Of a DNA stretch of 64,000 bases, positions 1 through 9,317 are shown in pieces. The DNA comes from JACVRW01 sp034664085 (GTDB lineage: Bacteria > Actinomycetota > Thermoleophilia > Solirubrobacterales > Thermoleophilaceae). Position 1 is the stretch's first letter; the number at the start of each line of letters is the position of its first letter. The notes below the pieces were generated by a model. It had not been told where the DNA came from and made no database searches. It saw nothing but the letters and a program-made list of their open reading frames with translations. The position numbers and the translations under genes were made by a program. Location: positions 1-64,000 of the forward strand of contig JAXDII010000018.1 of NCBI GenBank assembly GCA_034664085.1, read 5' to 3'.

Positions 1-396
1 CTGCGCCGCCACCTGCGCCAGCTCTTCCTGCTCGGCCGCACGCGGGTGAACCGGCAGCTGCAGCGGATCGTCGTCATAGCGCGGGATCACGTGGATATGC
101 GTGTGGAAGACCGTCTGCCAGGCCGCCCGCTCGCAGCAGTTGAGCAGGTTCACGCCGTCGCAGCGAAGCTGGTCGCGCATGCGCAACGCGAGGCGCTTGG
201 CCGCCGCCGAGACGTGGGCGAGGTCCTCGTCGTCGACCTCATAGAGGTTGCGCGAGTGCCGGCGCGGGATCACCAGGGCGTGGCCGCGCGTCCAGGGATT
301 GAGGTCCATGAACGCAACCGTGTGCTCGTCCTCCTGCACGGTCTCGGAGGGCAGCTCGCCCGCCGCGATCTTGCAGAAGATGCAGTCGTCCACCAT
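1..396 (-). CDS. HIT family (histidine triad) nucleotide hydrolase, 3' end cut by window edge
   Basis: The start (ATG, 394-396) and 132 codons are visible; the C-terminus lies outside the window. Histidine triad proteins hydrolyse or transfer nucleotidyl groups from small phosphoramidates and dinucleotides. The triad reads HTHIHVIPR near residue 99, and an N-terminal CxxC (C5, C8) matches the zinc-binding pair of many bacterial HIT proteins. The segment NPWTRGHALVIPRRH is the family's nucleotide-binding region. It is the last visible gene of the rplM-to-corA operon, 11 bases after corA. Its physiological substrate cannot be read from the sequence. Confidence 0.93.
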   Translation of the reverse strand, partial: MVDDCIFCKIAAGELPSETVQEDEHTVAFMDLNPWTRGHALVIPRRHSRNLYEVDDEDLAHVSAAAKRLALRMRDQLRCDGVNLLNCCERAAWQTVFHTHIHVIPRYDDDPLQLPVHPRAAEQEELAQVAAQ

Positions 397-407
397 GGAC
401 AGGCAGC

Positions 408-1382
408 CTATTCGAGCCAGCCGACCTTCTTGAAGTACCGGTACAGCGCGAAGCAGATCGCCGCCATCACGAGCAGCACCGCGGGATACCCGAACCTCCA
501 GCGCAGCTCGGGCATGTGGTCGAAGTTCATGCCGTAGATGGCCGCCACCATCGTCGGCACGGCGAGGATCGCGACGATCGACGAGATCGTGCGCACGTCC
601 TGGTTCTGGCGGACCGTGACCTGCGCGAGGTTCGCCTCGAGGATGCTCGTCAGCAGGTCGCGGAAGCCCTCGAGCTGCTCGTGGGCGCGCAGCAGGTGGT
701 CGTTGACGTCGCGGAAGTAGGCGCGCACCTCGGGGTGGATCACGTCGTGCTTGCCCTGGGCGAGCCCGTGGATGGGATCGACGAGCGGCCCCGCGGCGTG
801 GTTGAACTGGAGCACCTCGCGCTTGAGCTTGTAGATGCGCTCCGCCGGGTTGGTGCGGGTGTCCGAGAAGACCTCGTTCTCGACCTCGTCGATGTCCTGC
901 CCGAGCCCGGCGATCGCGGGGCCGTAGTCGTCCACCACGCGGTCGACGATCGCGTGCAGCACCGCGCCCGGGCCGTGTGCGAGCAGCTCGGGCTGCTCCT
1001 CGAGGTGCTGGCGCACGTCCTTGAGCTCGCTCGCCTCGCCGTGGCGGACCGTGATGACGTAGTCCTCGCCCAAAAAGATCAGGATCTCCCCGAGCCGCAC
1101 CACCTCGTCGGGATCGACGTAGCGCGCCGTCTTCAGCACGATGAACACCATCTTCCCGAAGACCTCGAGCTTGGGCCGCTCGTGCGCGTGGATCGCATCC
1201 TCCACGGCCAGCTCGTGAAGGTCGAACTCGCGACGGATCGTCTCGAACTCCTCGGCGCTCGGCTCGTACAGGCCGATCCAGGTGAACACGCCGGGCGCGC
1301 GGCAGGCCTTCACGGCCTCTGAGACCGGCAGATCGCCGTCGCGGCGGCGCCCCTGCTCGTAGACCGCGCAGTCGACGATCAC
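408..1382 (-). CDS. corA: CorA-type magnesium/divalent cation channel
   Basis: This 324-residue protein is a pentameric inner-membrane channel for Mg2+ (or Co2+/Ni2+). The large N-terminal part is the cytoplasmic alpha/beta and long-helix funnel. The C-terminus has two membrane helices, with the diagnostic GMN motif (YGMNFDHMPE) between them and a basic tail (YRYFKKVGWLE). Length is normal for the family. Its ATG overlaps the stop of the cca gene by four bases (ATGA), so the two are probably translationally coupled. Cation selectivity within the CorA/ZntB group cannot be decided, but the canonical GMN favours CorA. Confidence 0.95.
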   Translation of the reverse strand: MIVDCAVYEQGRRRDGDLPVSEAVKACRAPGVFTWIGLYEPSAEEFETIRREFDLHELAVEDAIHAHERPKLEVFGKMVFIVLKTARYVDPDEVVRLGEILIFLGEDYVITVRHGEASELKDVRQHLEEQPELLAHGPGAVLHAIVDRVVDDYGPAIAGLGQDIDEVENEVFSDTRTNPAERIYKLKREVLQFNHAAGPLVDPIHGLAQGKHDVIHPEVRAYFRDVNDHLLRAHEQLEGFRDLLTSILEANLAQVTVRQNQDVRTISSIVAILAVPTMVAAIYGMNFDHMPELRWRFGYPAVLLVMAAICFALYRYFKKVGWLE

Positions 1383-2758
1383 GCGCGCAGCCTACGTGCC
1401 AGCTCCACGGCCTGCTCGCGGGTGGTGGCGTCCCCCACGTAGGCCGCCTCCTCCAGCTGGTCCAGCAGCCGGCCGAGCTCGGGTCCCGGCTCGATGCCGA
1501 GCTCGGCGGCGAGATCGTCGCCGCGCACGGGCACGCGCGGGGGGCCGTGCGCGCGCCAGTCGAGCGCCGCGCCCATCAGCTCGCGGGCCACCTCGAGGTG
1601 GGCGACGGTCGCCTCCTCGGCCTTGCGCCCGCGCGTGGCGAGCCGGTCCGCGCAGGACAGCAGCGTGACCTCCACCTCGACGGGCGCCGTGCGCCGCAGG
1701 TAGCGGTAGAGGTGGCCGCGGTCGAGCGGGCGCTCGTGCACGAGGAAGCCGAGCGCCAGGTGATGGCGCGTGAGCCCTTCGAGGAAGCGGGAGAAACGCT
1801 CGCTCGTGCGCAGCCGGCGCGAGAGATCGCGCACCATCCGCTCGCCCTCGGCGTCGTGGCCCATGAACGTGACGCGGCCGTCGGCACGCACGTCGCGGGT
1901 GGCCGGCTTGCCGACGTCGTGCAGGAGCGCGCCGAAGCGCAGCGCCTGGCCGCGCGTGAGCTCGTCCGCCAGCGGCTGCGCGAGCACGTCGCGCAAACGC
2001 GGCGCGTCGGCGCCGAACAGCTCGTCGAGGCGCGTCTCCACCTCGAGCTGGCGCGCCAGCACCTCCAGCGTGTGCCCGTAGACGTCCAGGTGGTGGTAGT
2101 GGCTCTGCTCGATGCCGTGCAGGGCGGTCAGCTCGGGCAGCACCGCGTCGAGGACGCCGAGGCGGTCGGCCAGGTCGAGCCCGCCCAGCACGCCGTCGGC
2201 GATCACCAGCCGGCGCAGCTCGGCGAACACCCGCTCTCCCGCGGCCTCCGCCACGCGCGGCGCGGCAGCGCGCGTGAGGGTCTCGGTCTCGGCGTCCGGG
2301 GCAAAGCCCAGCTCGGCCGCGAAGCGCGGCAGCCGCAGCGCCCGCAGCGGGTCCTGCTCGTATGCGCGCGGGCCGAGCACGCGCAGCGTGCGCGACTCGA
2401 GGTCGGCGCGCCCCCCGAGCGGGTCGATCAGCTCGGCGTCCCCCTCCGTGCCGCCACCCAGCGCGGCCAGCTCCACCGGCTGGGCCATCGCGTTGACCGT
2501 GAAGTCGCGCTGCCCCAGGTCGGCCTCGATCGAGTCGCCCTGCAGCGGCGACAGGTCGTAGACGCGACCGGCCCGCTGGTCGATCACGCGCCAGGCGCCG
2601 AACGCCTCTGACAGCCGGAACACCGGCCCACGCAGCTCCGCGGCGAGGGCGCGGGCCGCGCGCGCGGGATCGCCGGCCACGGCCACGTCGACGTCCCGCA
2701 CGGGACGGCCGAGCAGCTCGTCGCGCACGGCACCGCCGACGATCCAGGCGCTGGTCAC
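1379..2758 (-). CDS. cca: CCA tRNA nucleotidyltransferase (class II) with HD domain
   Basis: The 459-residue enzyme adds or repairs the 3' CCA end of tRNAs. The N-terminus has the class II core: IVGGAVRDELLG, the metal-binding DVDVAV carboxylates, GQRDFTVNAMA and DPLRALRLPRFAAEL. The C-terminal half carries an HD phosphohydrolase-like domain (LLHDVGKPATR, then a further His pair), as in many bacterial CCA or poly(A) polymerases. I chose the GTG at 2756-2758 because it gives the conserved beginning and overlaps the alr stop as GTGA; a longer open frame upstream is only alr read in another frame. A poly(A) polymerase role is possible but less likely. Confidence 0.93.
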   Translation of the reverse strand: MTSAWIVGGAVRDELLGRPVRDVDVAVAGDPARAARALAAELRGPVFRLSEAFGAWRVIDQRAGRVYDLSPLQGDSIEADLGQRDFTVNAMAQPVELAALGGGTEGDAELIDPLGGRADLESRTLRVLGPRAYEQDPLRALRLPRFAAELGFAPDAETETLTRAAAPRVAEAAGERVFAELRRLVIADGVLGGLDLADRLGVLDAVLPELTALHGIEQSHYHHLDVYGHTLEVLARQLEVETRLDELFGADAPRLRDVLAQPLADELTRGQALRFGALLHDVGKPATRDVRADGRVTFMGHDAEGERMVRDLSRRLRTSERFSRFLEGLTRHHLALGFLVHERPLDRGHLYRYLRRTAPVEVEVTLLSCADRLATRGRKAEEATVAHLEVARELMGAALDWRAHGPPRVPVRGDDLAAELGIEPGPELGRLLDQLEEAAYVGDATTREQAVELARRLRA

Positions 2759-3798
2759 CGCACGTGCTCGCGCCGCACCCGCGGCGTGAGGCCGCACGTG
2801 ATCTCGTAGTTGATCGTCGAGAGCCGGCGCGCCACCTCCTCGGCCAGGATGCGCTCGTCCCCCTGCGCGCCGATCAGCACGGCCTCGTCCCCAACCTCCA
2901 CGTCCGTATCGGGCCCCAGCGCGACGGTCACGTTGTCCATGCTCACCGTGCCCACGAGCGGATGGCGGCGGCCTCGGATCAGCACGTCGCAGTTGTTGGT
3001 CAGCCCGCGGCGCCAGCCGTCGCCGTAGCCGATCGGGACGGTCGCCACCCAGGTCGGCTCCGCGGCGGTCCAGCGGCTTCCGTAGCCGGCGGAGTCGCCC
3101 GGCTCGAAGCGGCGCACGGCCGCCACCCAGGAGCGCAGCGAGAGCGCCGGCTCGAGCCCGTGGGCGGCCGGGTCGTCGCCGAACGGGTCCATGCCGTAGA
3201 TGGCGATCCCGCAGCGGACCATGTCGAAGTGGCTCCCCGGGTCGCGCAGGGCGGCGGCGCTGTTGGCTGCGTGGACGATCACGTCGTCGCGGCCCACGGC
3301 CTCCACGAAGTCGCGGAAGGCCTCGAGCTGCGCGCCGAACAGCTCGTCGCCGCGCTCGTCGGCGGTCGCGAAGTGGGTCATCAGCCCAACCGTGTTGGAT
3401 CGTCGGGCGAGCCGCAGCGCGAGGTCCCGATCCTTGGTGCCGAGCCGGCCCATGCCCGTGTCGAGCTTCACGTGCACGCGCGGGGCGGCCGTGGCGACCT
3501 CCTCGGTCCACGCCACGACGTCGGCCCCGGCCTCGACGGCCACGCTCAGCGCGTCAGAGGTGAGCGCGCCCATCACGAGGATGGGCGCCTCGACGCCACG
3601 GGCGCGCAGCGCCGCGGCCTCGCTCGCCGCGGCGACGGCCAGCCACGACGCGCCGCCCGCGAGCGCCGCCTCGGCCACCTCCCCGTGCCCGTAGCCGTCG
3701 GCCTTGACCACCGCGCAGAGCGGCTTCGGGAGGCGCTCGCAGTTGCGCTGGATGGCGCCGAGGTCGACGGTGGCGAGGGCGCGCTCGGCTCGGCTCAC
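2755..3798 (-). CDS. alr: Alanine racemase
   Basis: A fold-type III PLP enzyme that interconverts L- and D-alanine for peptidoglycan. The PLP lysine lies in VVKADGYGHG near residue 32, and the opposing catalytic tyrosine in SAGYGSRW. At 347 residues it is slightly shorter than typical Alr (about 360-380), mainly at the N-terminus, with no key motif missing. Both ends overlap neighbours by four bases, upstream with the CBS gene and downstream with cca. With glmS, glmM and corA it forms part of a cell-envelope-biased operon. Confidence 0.96.
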   Translation of the reverse strand: MSRAERALATVDLGAIQRNCERLPKPLCAVVKADGYGHGEVAEAALAGGASWLAVAAASEAAALRARGVEAPILVMGALTSDALSVAVEAGADVVAWTEEVATAAPRVHVKLDTGMGRLGTKDRDLALRLARRSNTVGLMTHFATADERGDELFGAQLEAFRDFVEAVGRDDVIVHAANSAAALRDPGSHFDMVRCGIAIYGMDPFGDDPAAHGLEPALSLRSWVAAVRRFEPGDSAGYGSRWTAAEPTWVATVPIGYGDGWRRGLTNNCDVLIRGRRHPLVGTVSMDNVTVALGPDTDVEVGDEAVLIGAQGDERILAEEVARRLSTINYEITCGLTPRVRREHVR

Positions 3799-4253
3799 GC
3801 CGCGAGGGCGCCGAGCACGTCCAGGCGCGTGACCACGCCCACGAGACGGCCGTCCTCCACCACGGGCAGCCGGTTGTGGCCCGACTCGTGGATCAGGCGC
3901 GCCGCCTCGCGCACGCTGGTGTCCGGGGCGACCGTGTCGGGGTCGCTGCTCATCATGTCCCCCGCGTTGGACGCGAAGGCCTTTCGCAGGCGCGACTCGA
4001 AGCGGCCCAGCGGCTCCAGGAAGACCGTGCCGCCGAAGAGGTTGACGTAGTGCGGGATGTGCAGGTCGCCCTCGTCGTCGGGCAGGACCATGTCGGCCTC
4101 GGTCACGATGCCGACGCAGCGCCCCTCCTCGTCCACCACCGGGACGCCCGGCAGCCCGTTGGTGCGCAGCAGCGCCACGACCTCCTCGACTGGCGTGTCG
4201 GGGCGCACGGTGGCCGGATCCGAATCCATGATGTCGCGTACCGCTGCGGCCAT
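3795..4253 (-). CDS. CBS-domain pair protein
   Basis: The 152 residues hold just two CBS motifs (about residues 5-60 and 95-150) with the typical endings GIVTEADM and GVVTRLDVLGAL. Such stand-alone Bateman modules bind adenine nucleotides (AMP, ATP, SAM, sometimes c-di-AMP) and act as energy sensors. A loop of about 35 residues between them (HIPHYVNLFGG) resembles the insertion common in this subgroup. It sits between nnr and alr, overlapping alr by four bases. Ligand and partner are unknown; the envelope-synthesis context suggests regulation of a neighbouring enzyme, which is inference. Confidence 0.9.
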   Translation of the reverse strand: MAAAVRDIMDSDPATVRPDTPVEEVVALLRTNGLPGVPVVDEEGRCVGIVTEADMVLPDDEGDLHIPHYVNLFGGTVFLEPLGRFESRLRKAFASNAGDMMSSDPDTVAPDTSVREAARLIHESGHNRLPVVEDGRLVGVVTRLDVLGALAA

Positions 4254-4265
4254 GCGGCGGCGAGA

Positions 4266-5780
4266 CTATCGGAGCGTCAGGCCGTGCGGCAGCGAGTCGA
4301 TCACGTCGCCGGCCATCACGTGGTCGGCGCCCAGCCGCTCTGCGGCCGCTTCCGCGGCCAGCACGTGGGCGAGCGCGCCCAGGCAGGCGGCCTCGAACGG
4401 GGCCAGGCCCTTGGCCAGCAGAGCGCCGATCAGCCCCGACAGCACGTCGCCTGTGCCGGCGGTGGCGAGCGCAGGAGTGCCGCCCGGGCTGACCGCCACT
4501 TCGCTGCCGGGCAGGGCGACGATCGTGTCGTCGCCCTTGAGCAACACGACCGCGCCGCTGCGCTCCGCCGCCTCGCGCACGTACGGGAGCCGGTGACGGG
4601 CGATCTCGTCCGCGTCGCGCCCGAGCAACCGGCCCAGCTCGCCCTCGTGCGGCGTGAGCACGGTCGGTCCCGTGCGCTCTGCGAGCAGCTCGAGCCGGCC
4701 GGCGTGCGCGTTCAGGCCGTCTGCGTCCACCAGCAGCGGCGCCGTCACCCCACGGGCGACGCCGCGGGCGAACTCGAGCGCGCCTTCGTCGCGGCCGAGG
4801 CCGGGGCCGAGCACCACGGCTCCGGCGCGCTCCGCCATCTCCTCCACCACCGCGACCCCGGCGGGCGTGTGGAAGCCCTCCGCGTCCGGCAGGCCGCGGC
4901 TCATCTGTTCGAGCAGCCGCAGGTCCACGGCCGCCTGCGCCGGTGCCGGCACGGCCACATGCACGTAGCCCGCTCCGGCGCGCTGGGCCGAGCGGGCCGC
5001 CATCGTCGGCGCCCCGGTCAGGCCGGTCGCGCCACCGGCGACCACCACCACGCCGGAGGCGAACTTGGAGCCGCTGCGCCGCCGGCGCGGGTAGAGCCCG
5101 AGCACGCGCTCGGAGATCAGGCCGGCGCGCTCCGCGCCCGGCGCCCCGCGCGGGATGCCGATCTCGACGACCTCCACCCTGCCGGCGTGCTCCTTGCCGG
5201 GGTTCACGAACAGCCCGATCTTGGGCGCGTGGAAGGTGGCCGTCGCGGCGGCACGCACGGCCTCCCCCTCCACCTCGCCCGTGGCCGCGTCCACGCCCGA
5301 GGGGATGTCGCAGGCCACGACCGGCGCATCCTGGGCGTTGATGGCCGCAATCGCGGAGGCCAGCGGCTCGCGCGGGGCGCCCTCGAACCCCGTGCCGAGC
5401 AGCGCGTCCACGACCACCCCCGATCGCTCGAGCCGCTCGGCCGTGAAGGGCTCGGGCGGCTCGCCGGGAAGCCGCTCGAGGTTGGCGAGCACGTCGCCGC
5501 GCAGATCGTCGAGCGGGGCCGCCGCGAGCACGTGGACCTCGTGGCCGTCCTCGCGCAGCAGGCGCGCCGCCACGACGCCGTCGCCGCCGTTGTTGCCCTT
5601 GCCGACCACCACGCGCACCGGTCCTGGGCGGGCCTCCGCGGCGGCCACGCGCGCGAGCCCCAGGCCGGCGCGCTCCATCAGGTCCAGCGAGGGGACGCCC
5701 TGGCGCTCGATCGCCCAGGCGTCGGCGGCGCGCATCTCGGCGGCGTCGAAGAGCGGGTCTAGCCAGTCAGTCAGGGTCAT
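4266..5780 (-). CDS. nnr: Bifunctional NAD(P)H-hydrate epimerase / dehydratase
   Basis: The 504-residue fusion repairs hydrated NAD(P)H. The N-terminal YjeF_N (NnrE) domain, about residues 1-215, epimerises R- to S-NAD(P)HX and shows GKGNNGGDGVVAARLL. The C-terminal ribokinase-like NnrD domain uses ADP or ATP to dehydrate S-NAD(P)HX and shows GLGRDEG, HEGELGRLLG and ATAGTGDVLSG. I placed the start at the ATG of MTLTDWLDPLF, which overlaps the acpS stop by four bases; the frame is open further upstream but lies inside acpS. The acpS-nnr pair is a common actinobacterial arrangement. Confidence 0.96.
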   Translation of the reverse strand: MTLTDWLDPLFDAAEMRAADAWAIERQGVPSLDLMERAGLGLARVAAAEARPGPVRVVVGKGNNGGDGVVAARLLREDGHEVHVLAAAPLDDLRGDVLANLERLPGEPPEPFTAERLERSGVVVDALLGTGFEGAPREPLASAIAAINAQDAPVVACDIPSGVDAATGEVEGEAVRAAATATFHAPKIGLFVNPGKEHAGRVEVVEIGIPRGAPGAERAGLISERVLGLYPRRRRSGSKFASGVVVVAGGATGLTGAPTMAARSAQRAGAGYVHVAVPAPAQAAVDLRLLEQMSRGLPDAEGFHTPAGVAVVEEMAERAGAVVLGPGLGRDEGALEFARGVARGVTAPLLVDADGLNAHAGRLELLAERTGPTVLTPHEGELGRLLGRDADEIARHRLPYVREAAERSGAVVLLKGDDTIVALPGSEVAVSPGGTPALATAGTGDVLSGLIGALLAKGLAPFEAACLGALAHVLAAEAAAERLGADHVMAGDVIDSLPHGLTLR

Positions 5781-6130
5781 TCGACCAGCGCCACGGCGCC
5801 CGCCATGGTGTCCGTGTGCGTGAGCGAGACGGTGGCGGTCACGCCCAGCTCGGCCGCGCGGGCTGCGGCCCTGCCGGTCAGGCGCAGCTCGGGCGCGGCG
5901 CCGGTGGCCACGACCTCCACGTCGCGCCAGCTCCAAGCCGTCAGGCCGAGCGCCTTGGCGACGGCCTCCTTCGCGCAGAAGCGTGCGGCCAGATGCATGG
6001 CCGGCCGCGCTCGCCCAGCCGCGTAGGCGCGCTCGTGTTCGGTGAACAGGCGCTCAGCCAGGCGCGGCCGGCGTTCGAGGGCGCGCTCCAGGCGCGCGAC
6101 GTCGAGGAGGTCGATGCCGACGCCGCTCAC
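5777..6130 (-). CDS. acpS: Holo-[acyl-carrier-protein] synthase
   Basis: This 117-residue enzyme transfers 4'-phosphopantetheine from CoA to the serine of acyl carrier protein. GVGIDLLDVARLE at the N-terminus holds the Mg2+-binding aspartate, and RFCAKEAVAKAL holds the second metal ligand and substrate residues. SLTHTDTMAGAVAL closes the fold. Length is normal for the trimeric AcpS type. It lies 11 bases after glmS and overlaps nnr by four bases. Confidence 0.95.
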   Translation of the reverse strand: MSGVGIDLLDVARLERALERRPRLAERLFTEHERAYAAGRARPAMHLAARFCAKEAVAKALGLTAWSWRDVEVVATGAAPELRLTGRAAARAAELGVTATVSLTHTDTMAGAVALVE

Positions 6131-6141
6131 GGCGGCGGAAG

Positions 6142-7968
6142 CTACTCGACCGTGACGGTCTTGGCGAGGTTGCGCGGCTGGTCCACGTTCAGGCCGCGCT
6201 CACGGGCGATGTAGTACGCCAGCAGCTGCAGGGGGACGATCGCCAGCGCCGGCTGCAGCAGCCAGTCGGTGCGCGGGACCTTGATGACCTCTTCGGCGTC
6301 GACGTGCGTGCCCTCGGTCGCGACAGCGACCACATGGGCGCCGCGCGCCTGCACCTCGGCGACGTTCGACATCACCTTGTCGAGCACGGGCGAGTCGGTC
6401 GCCACGCACACCACCGGCGTCTGCTCGTCGAGCAGCGCGATCGGGCCGTGCTTCATCTCGCCCGCCGCGTACGCGTCGGTCGGGATGTAGGAGATCTCCT
6501 TGAGCTTGAGCGCTCCCTCGAGGCAGATCGAGAGGCCCACGTGCCGCCCGAGGTAGAGGAAGAACTCCGAGTCCTTCCAGTGCTTGGCGATGCGCCGCAC
6601 CGGCTCGTCGACCGTCTCGACCGTCTCGGCGAGCAAATGCGGCATCCGCCGCAGGTCGCTCACCAGCAGACGAGTCACCTCGGGGCCGAGCGTCCCGTGC
6701 AGGCCGGCCAGCCTGAGGGCGAAGAGCTGCATCACGATCACCTGCGCGACGAACGTCTTGGTGGCCGCCACGCCGATCTCGAGCCCCGCGCGCGTGAAGA
6801 TCACCCCGTCCGCGTCGCGCGTGGCCTGGCTGCCCATGATGTTGGTCACGGCGAGCACCTTGGCGCCGCGCTCGCGGGCCAGCCGCATCGCGGCGAGCGT
6901 GTCGGCCGTCTCGCCGGACTGGGAGATCCCGATCACGAGGTCGTGCTCGTCGATGACCGGGTTGCGGTAGCGGAACTCCGAGGCCACGTCCATCTCCACC
7001 GGGACGCGCGACCAGGTCTCGATCGCGTAGCGGCCGACCAGGCCCGCGTGGTACGAGGTGCCGCAGGCGACGATCACGATCCGACGCACGTTGCGCAGGA
7101 ACTCGTCCGAGATGCCGATGTCGCCGAGGTCGACGCCCTCGTCGTGGAGACGGTCGGCGAGCGTCTCGGCCACGGCGTCGGCCTGCTCGTGGATCTCCTT
7201 CAGCATGAAGGTCTCGTAGCCGCCCTTCTCGGCGGCGTCCTGGTCCCAGTCGACCTCCTCGACGGAGCGCTCGATCGGCCCGCCCGCGATCGGCTCGATG
7301 AAGCGCGAGCCCTCGGCGGTGATCTCCACGATCTCGCAGTCCTCAACGAGCTGCACGTTGCGCGTCTCGTCGAGGAAGGCGGGGATGGCGGAGGCGATGA
7401 AGCTCTCACCGTCGCCCAGGCCGACGACCAGCGGGCACTCCTTGCGGGCGCCGACGAGCATGCCGGGGTGGTCCGCCGACATCGCGACGAAGGCGTAGTG
7501 GCCGCGCAGCTCGAGGTAGGCCTGGCGCACGGCCTCGGTCAGGTCGCCATCGAGGTGCTGGGCAATCAAGTGCGCCACGACCTCGGCGTCGGTCTCGGAG
7601 GTGAACTCCGCGCCCTTGGCCTTGAGCTCGTCCCGCAGGGTGCTGTGGTTCTCGACGATGCCGTTGAGCACGATGTGCACGCGACCCGTGGTGTCGGAGT
7701 GCGGGTGGGCGTTCGCCTCGGTCACGCGGCCGTGCGTGGCCCAGCGCGTGTGGCCGATCCCGGTGGCGCCGCGCAGGTGCCCGTTGGAGGCCGCGACGGT
7801 GTCGCGCAGGCGCGCCAGGTTGCCGACGGCGTGGACGCTGCCGATCGAGCCGTTCGAGATCAGCGACAGGCCGGCCGAGTCATAGCCGCGGTACTCGAGG
7901 CGACGCAGGCCCTCCAGCAGGAGGTCCCGGCACTCGCGTGGCCCTACGTATCCAATGATCCCGCACAT
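6142..7968 (-). CDS. glmS: Glutamine-fructose-6-phosphate aminotransferase (isomerizing)
   Basis: GlmS makes glucosamine-6-phosphate, the first step to UDP-GlcNAc. The protein starts MCGIIGYVG, so Cys2 becomes the catalytic N-terminal nucleophile of the glutaminase domain (about 1-225). Two SIS sugar-isomerase domains follow (CGTSYHAG and ISQSGETADTLAA), and the C-terminus ends DQPRNLAKTVTVE, which is nearly invariant in GlmS. Length (608) is standard. It is 7 bases downstream of glmM, so both enzymes of the amino-sugar branch are co-transcribed. The short gap leaves no room for a glmS ribozyme. Confidence 0.97.
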   Translation of the reverse strand: MCGIIGYVGPRECRDLLLEGLRRLEYRGYDSAGLSLISNGSIGSVHAVGNLARLRDTVAASNGHLRGATGIGHTRWATHGRVTEANAHPHSDTTGRVHIVLNGIVENHSTLRDELKAKGAEFTSETDAEVVAHLIAQHLDGDLTEAVRQAYLELRGHYAFVAMSADHPGMLVGARKECPLVVGLGDGESFIASAIPAFLDETRNVQLVEDCEIVEITAEGSRFIEPIAGGPIERSVEEVDWDQDAAEKGGYETFMLKEIHEQADAVAETLADRLHDEGVDLGDIGISDEFLRNVRRIVIVACGTSYHAGLVGRYAIETWSRVPVEMDVASEFRYRNPVIDEHDLVIGISQSGETADTLAAMRLARERGAKVLAVTNIMGSQATRDADGVIFTRAGLEIGVAATKTFVAQVIVMQLFALRLAGLHGTLGPEVTRLLVSDLRRMPHLLAETVETVDEPVRRIAKHWKDSEFFLYLGRHVGLSICLEGALKLKEISYIPTDAYAAGEMKHGPIALLDEQTPVVCVATDSPVLDKVMSNVAEVQARGAHVVAVATEGTHVDAEEVIKVPRTDWLLQPALAIVPLQLLAYYIARERGLNVDQPRNLAKTVTVE

Positions 7969-7975
7969 AGACGAT

Positions 7976-9310
7976 TCAGCCTAACCTCGCCTGGACCATT
8001 TTCGCCAGGGCTTGCACGACTTCCTGGCACTCTTCCTCGTCAGGAGCCTCGACCATCACGCGCACGAGGGGCTCGGTACCGGACGAACGTACTAGGACCC
8101 GGCCGCGGCCTTCCAGGCGCGCGCCGGCCTCCTCGACGGCCGCCCACACGTCGTCGGCGCCCTCGAGCGCGTTGCGGTCGGCCACCTTCACGTTGAGCAG
8201 CCGCTGGGGCAGCTTCTGCATCGCGTCGCGCTCGGCGAGGTCGCCGCCGGCCAGCGCCTCGAGCGTCAGCAGCGCCGCGGCGGTGCCGTCTCCGGCGGGC
8301 ACGAAGCCGGTGTCGATGATGTGCCCCGACTGCTCGCCGCCGAGCGCCCAGCCACGCTGGAGCAGCTCGGCCAGCACGTTGCGGTCGCCGACCTGCGTGG
8401 TGGCCACCTCCACCCCGTGCTCGGCCATCGCGCGATGGAATCCGTAGTTGGTCATCACGGTGACGGCCACGCCGTGCCCCGGCAGCCGGTCGTGCTTGCG
8501 CAGGTGGAGGGCGGACAGGGCGAGCAGCTCGTCGCCGTCCACGACCACGCCGTTGCGGTCGATCGCCAGCAGGCGGTCGCCGTCGCCGTCGAAGGCGAAG
8601 CCCAGGTCGTGGCCGTCGAGGCGGTCGGCGAGCCGCTCCACGTGCGTCGAGCCGCAGTCCAGGTTGATGTTGCGGCCGTCGGGCTCCACCGCGATCGCGT
8701 CGACGTCCGCGCCCAGGCGGCGGAAGATCTCGGGGGCGACCCGGTGCGTGGCGCCGTTGGCGCAGTCGAGCAGCACCTTGAGCCCGTCGAGGCGCAGGTC
8801 CGCGAACCGCGCCTCGAGCTCGCGCAGGTAGTCCGCGGGCGCGCCGTGCAGCTCGCGGACGCGGCCCAGGCGGGTGGCCGAGGGCATCTCGATGAGGCGC
8901 TCGATCTCCGCCTCCTGGGCGTCGTCGAGCTTGGTGCCCTCGGGACCGAAGAACTTGATCCCGTTGTCCTGGAAGGGGTTGTGCGAGGCCGACACCACTG
9001 CGGCCAGGTCGAATCCGTAACGCCGCACCAGCAGGGACGCGCCCGGCGTGGGCAGCACCCCGCCGAGCAACGCGTGCCCGCCGCCAGCGGCCACGCCCGC
9101 GGCGAGCGCCGCCTCCAGCATCTCGCCGGATTCGCGCGTGTCCCTGACGATCAGCACCTGCGGCGTCTCGGCCGCGGAGATGCTCGTGGCCGCGCGGCCG
9201 AGGGCCGTCGCAAGCTCGGCGCTCAGGAACTCGCCCGCCACCCCGCGGACGCCATCGGTCCCGAACAGCTTGCGGGGGGCAGCGCCCCCCTCAGAAGCGC
9301 GCCCCTTCAT
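7976..9310 (-). CDS. glmM: Phosphoglucosamine mutase
   Basis: The 444-residue enzyme converts glucosamine-6-phosphate to glucosamine-1-phosphate. The phosphoserine loop is VVSASHNPFQDNG, the metal loop FDGDGDRLLAID, and the phosphate-binding C-terminal loop RSSGTEPLVRVMVEA. The canonical opening KLFGTDGVRG begins at residue 14, so there is a short non-conserved leader (MKGRASEGGAAPR); I see no other good start. It lies between rpsI (7 bases) and glmS. Confidence 0.96.
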   Translation of the reverse strand: MKGRASEGGAAPRKLFGTDGVRGVAGEFLSAELATALGRAATSISAAETPQVLIVRDTRESGEMLEAALAAGVAAGGGHALLGGVLPTPGASLLVRRYGFDLAAVVSASHNPFQDNGIKFFGPEGTKLDDAQEAEIERLIEMPSATRLGRVRELHGAPADYLRELEARFADLRLDGLKVLLDCANGATHRVAPEIFRRLGADVDAIAVEPDGRNINLDCGSTHVERLADRLDGHDLGFAFDGDGDRLLAIDRNGVVVDGDELLALSALHLRKHDRLPGHGVAVTVMTNYGFHRAMAEHGVEVATTQVGDRNVLAELLQRGWALGGEQSGHIIDTGFVPAGDGTAAALLTLEALAGGDLAERDAMQKLPQRLLNVKVADRNALEGADDVWAAVEEAGARLEGRGRVLVRSSGTEPLVRVMVEAPDEEECQEVVQALAKMVQARLG

Positions 9311-9317
9311 GGGCGAT

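Noticed and set aside
7969..7975. glmS ribozyme
   Set aside because: Only seven bases separate glmM and glmS; there is no room for the ribozyme.
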